This document shows, piece by piece, positions 63,885-64,000 of a stretch of DNA of 64,000 bases. A program made the translations under genes and the position numbers. The DNA is from Symbiodinium natans. Its lineage: Eukaryota; Sar; Dinophyceae; Suessiales; Symbiodiniaceae. Numbering within the stretch: the stretch's first letter is position 1; every line of letters starts with the position of its first letter. The stretch is from assembly GCA_905221605.1 (NCBI GenBank), contig CAJNDS010001935.1:371985-435984 (forward strand). The letters run 5' to 3'. The notes beneath the pieces were generated by a model, which saw nothing but the letters and a program-made list of their open reading frames with translations, had not been told where the DNA came from and searched no databases.

Positions 63885-64000
63885 GGCGTCGGATTACAGC
63901 ATGCGGGCTCCGCAACGTCTTGTGTCAACGGGACCAGAACGTTGGCTTCCACAGCCGAGGCGCTCCCATCTGAACCTTACGTGCACACTGCGGTTTCTGC

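Overview
The window reads as nuclear DNA of a dinoflagellate, most likely a Symbiodiniaceae-type alga. The signs are: hundreds of telomere-like heptamers (CCCTAAA on the left, TTTAGGG on the right) scattered through it; introns starting GT, GC or GA and ending AG followed by G; a 14-base remnant of the dinoflagellate spliced leader (CATTTTGGCTCAAG) upstream of a gene; at least ten families of about 100-bp palindromic elements; and no bacterial operon structure. Most lines of coding evidence lie on the minus strand, as expected for the unidirectional gene arrays of dinoflagellates. A few possible plus-strand ORFs near 3.2-3.7, 30.8-31.0, 35.1-35.3 and 38.7-39.0 kb are exceptions and are weaker.

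Two genes can be reconstructed in full. (1) 27940-30666 (-): five exons give an uninterrupted 764-residue protein with about 32 pentapeptide repeats (residues about 128-287), an acidic linker, a long helical region and a C-terminal membrane segment. Its four introns (103-110 bp) each have inverted-repeat ends and are flanked by a short duplicated target beginning with G, which is the hallmark of introners (transposons that act as introns). (2) 36323-38085 (-): a probable retrogene with a relict spliced leader, a likely 105-bp intron in the 5'UTR and one coding intron. It encodes a 486-residue secreted or anchored protein of unknown function. A third long ORF (51366-52244, -) looks like a divergent Mei2-type RRM protein.

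The rest of the minus strand holds many short exon-like blocks (25-230 bp) with in-frame AG/G acceptors and GT/GC/GA donors. They include a chain of coiled-coil mini-exons (0.06-6.1 kb), a methyltransferase-like gene with a possible short relict leader (10.3-11.0 kb), multi-pass membrane proteins (13.7-15.5 and 16.8-18.1 kb), a UvrB/C-motif exon (23.5 kb), a PDK/BCKDK kinase exon (26.9 kb), a Lys/Ala-rich tail (53.8 kb), an EF-hand exon (60.4-60.6 kb) and an ion-channel pore-like exon (63.2 kb). Exon joins outside the two solved genes are partly inferred.

The most striking pattern is that exon-like blocks tend to sit between a CCCTAAA array on the low-coordinate side and a TTTAGGG array on the high-coordinate side. 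Because the genes run on the minus strand, each intron would then begin with (UUUAGGG)n and end with (CCCUAAA)n, so its two ends could pair, as the inverted ends of the introners can. Several arrays also sit inside or at the broken ends of the palindromic elements, suggesting repair-type insertion. Low-complexity regions (AGT/ACT hairpin at 33.1 kb, GA tract at 40.1 kb, CT tracts at 49.4-50.9 kb, TATACA tract at 48.5 kb) make up most of the remainder. No rRNA, tRNA, CRISPR, plasmid or phage feature was recognised.
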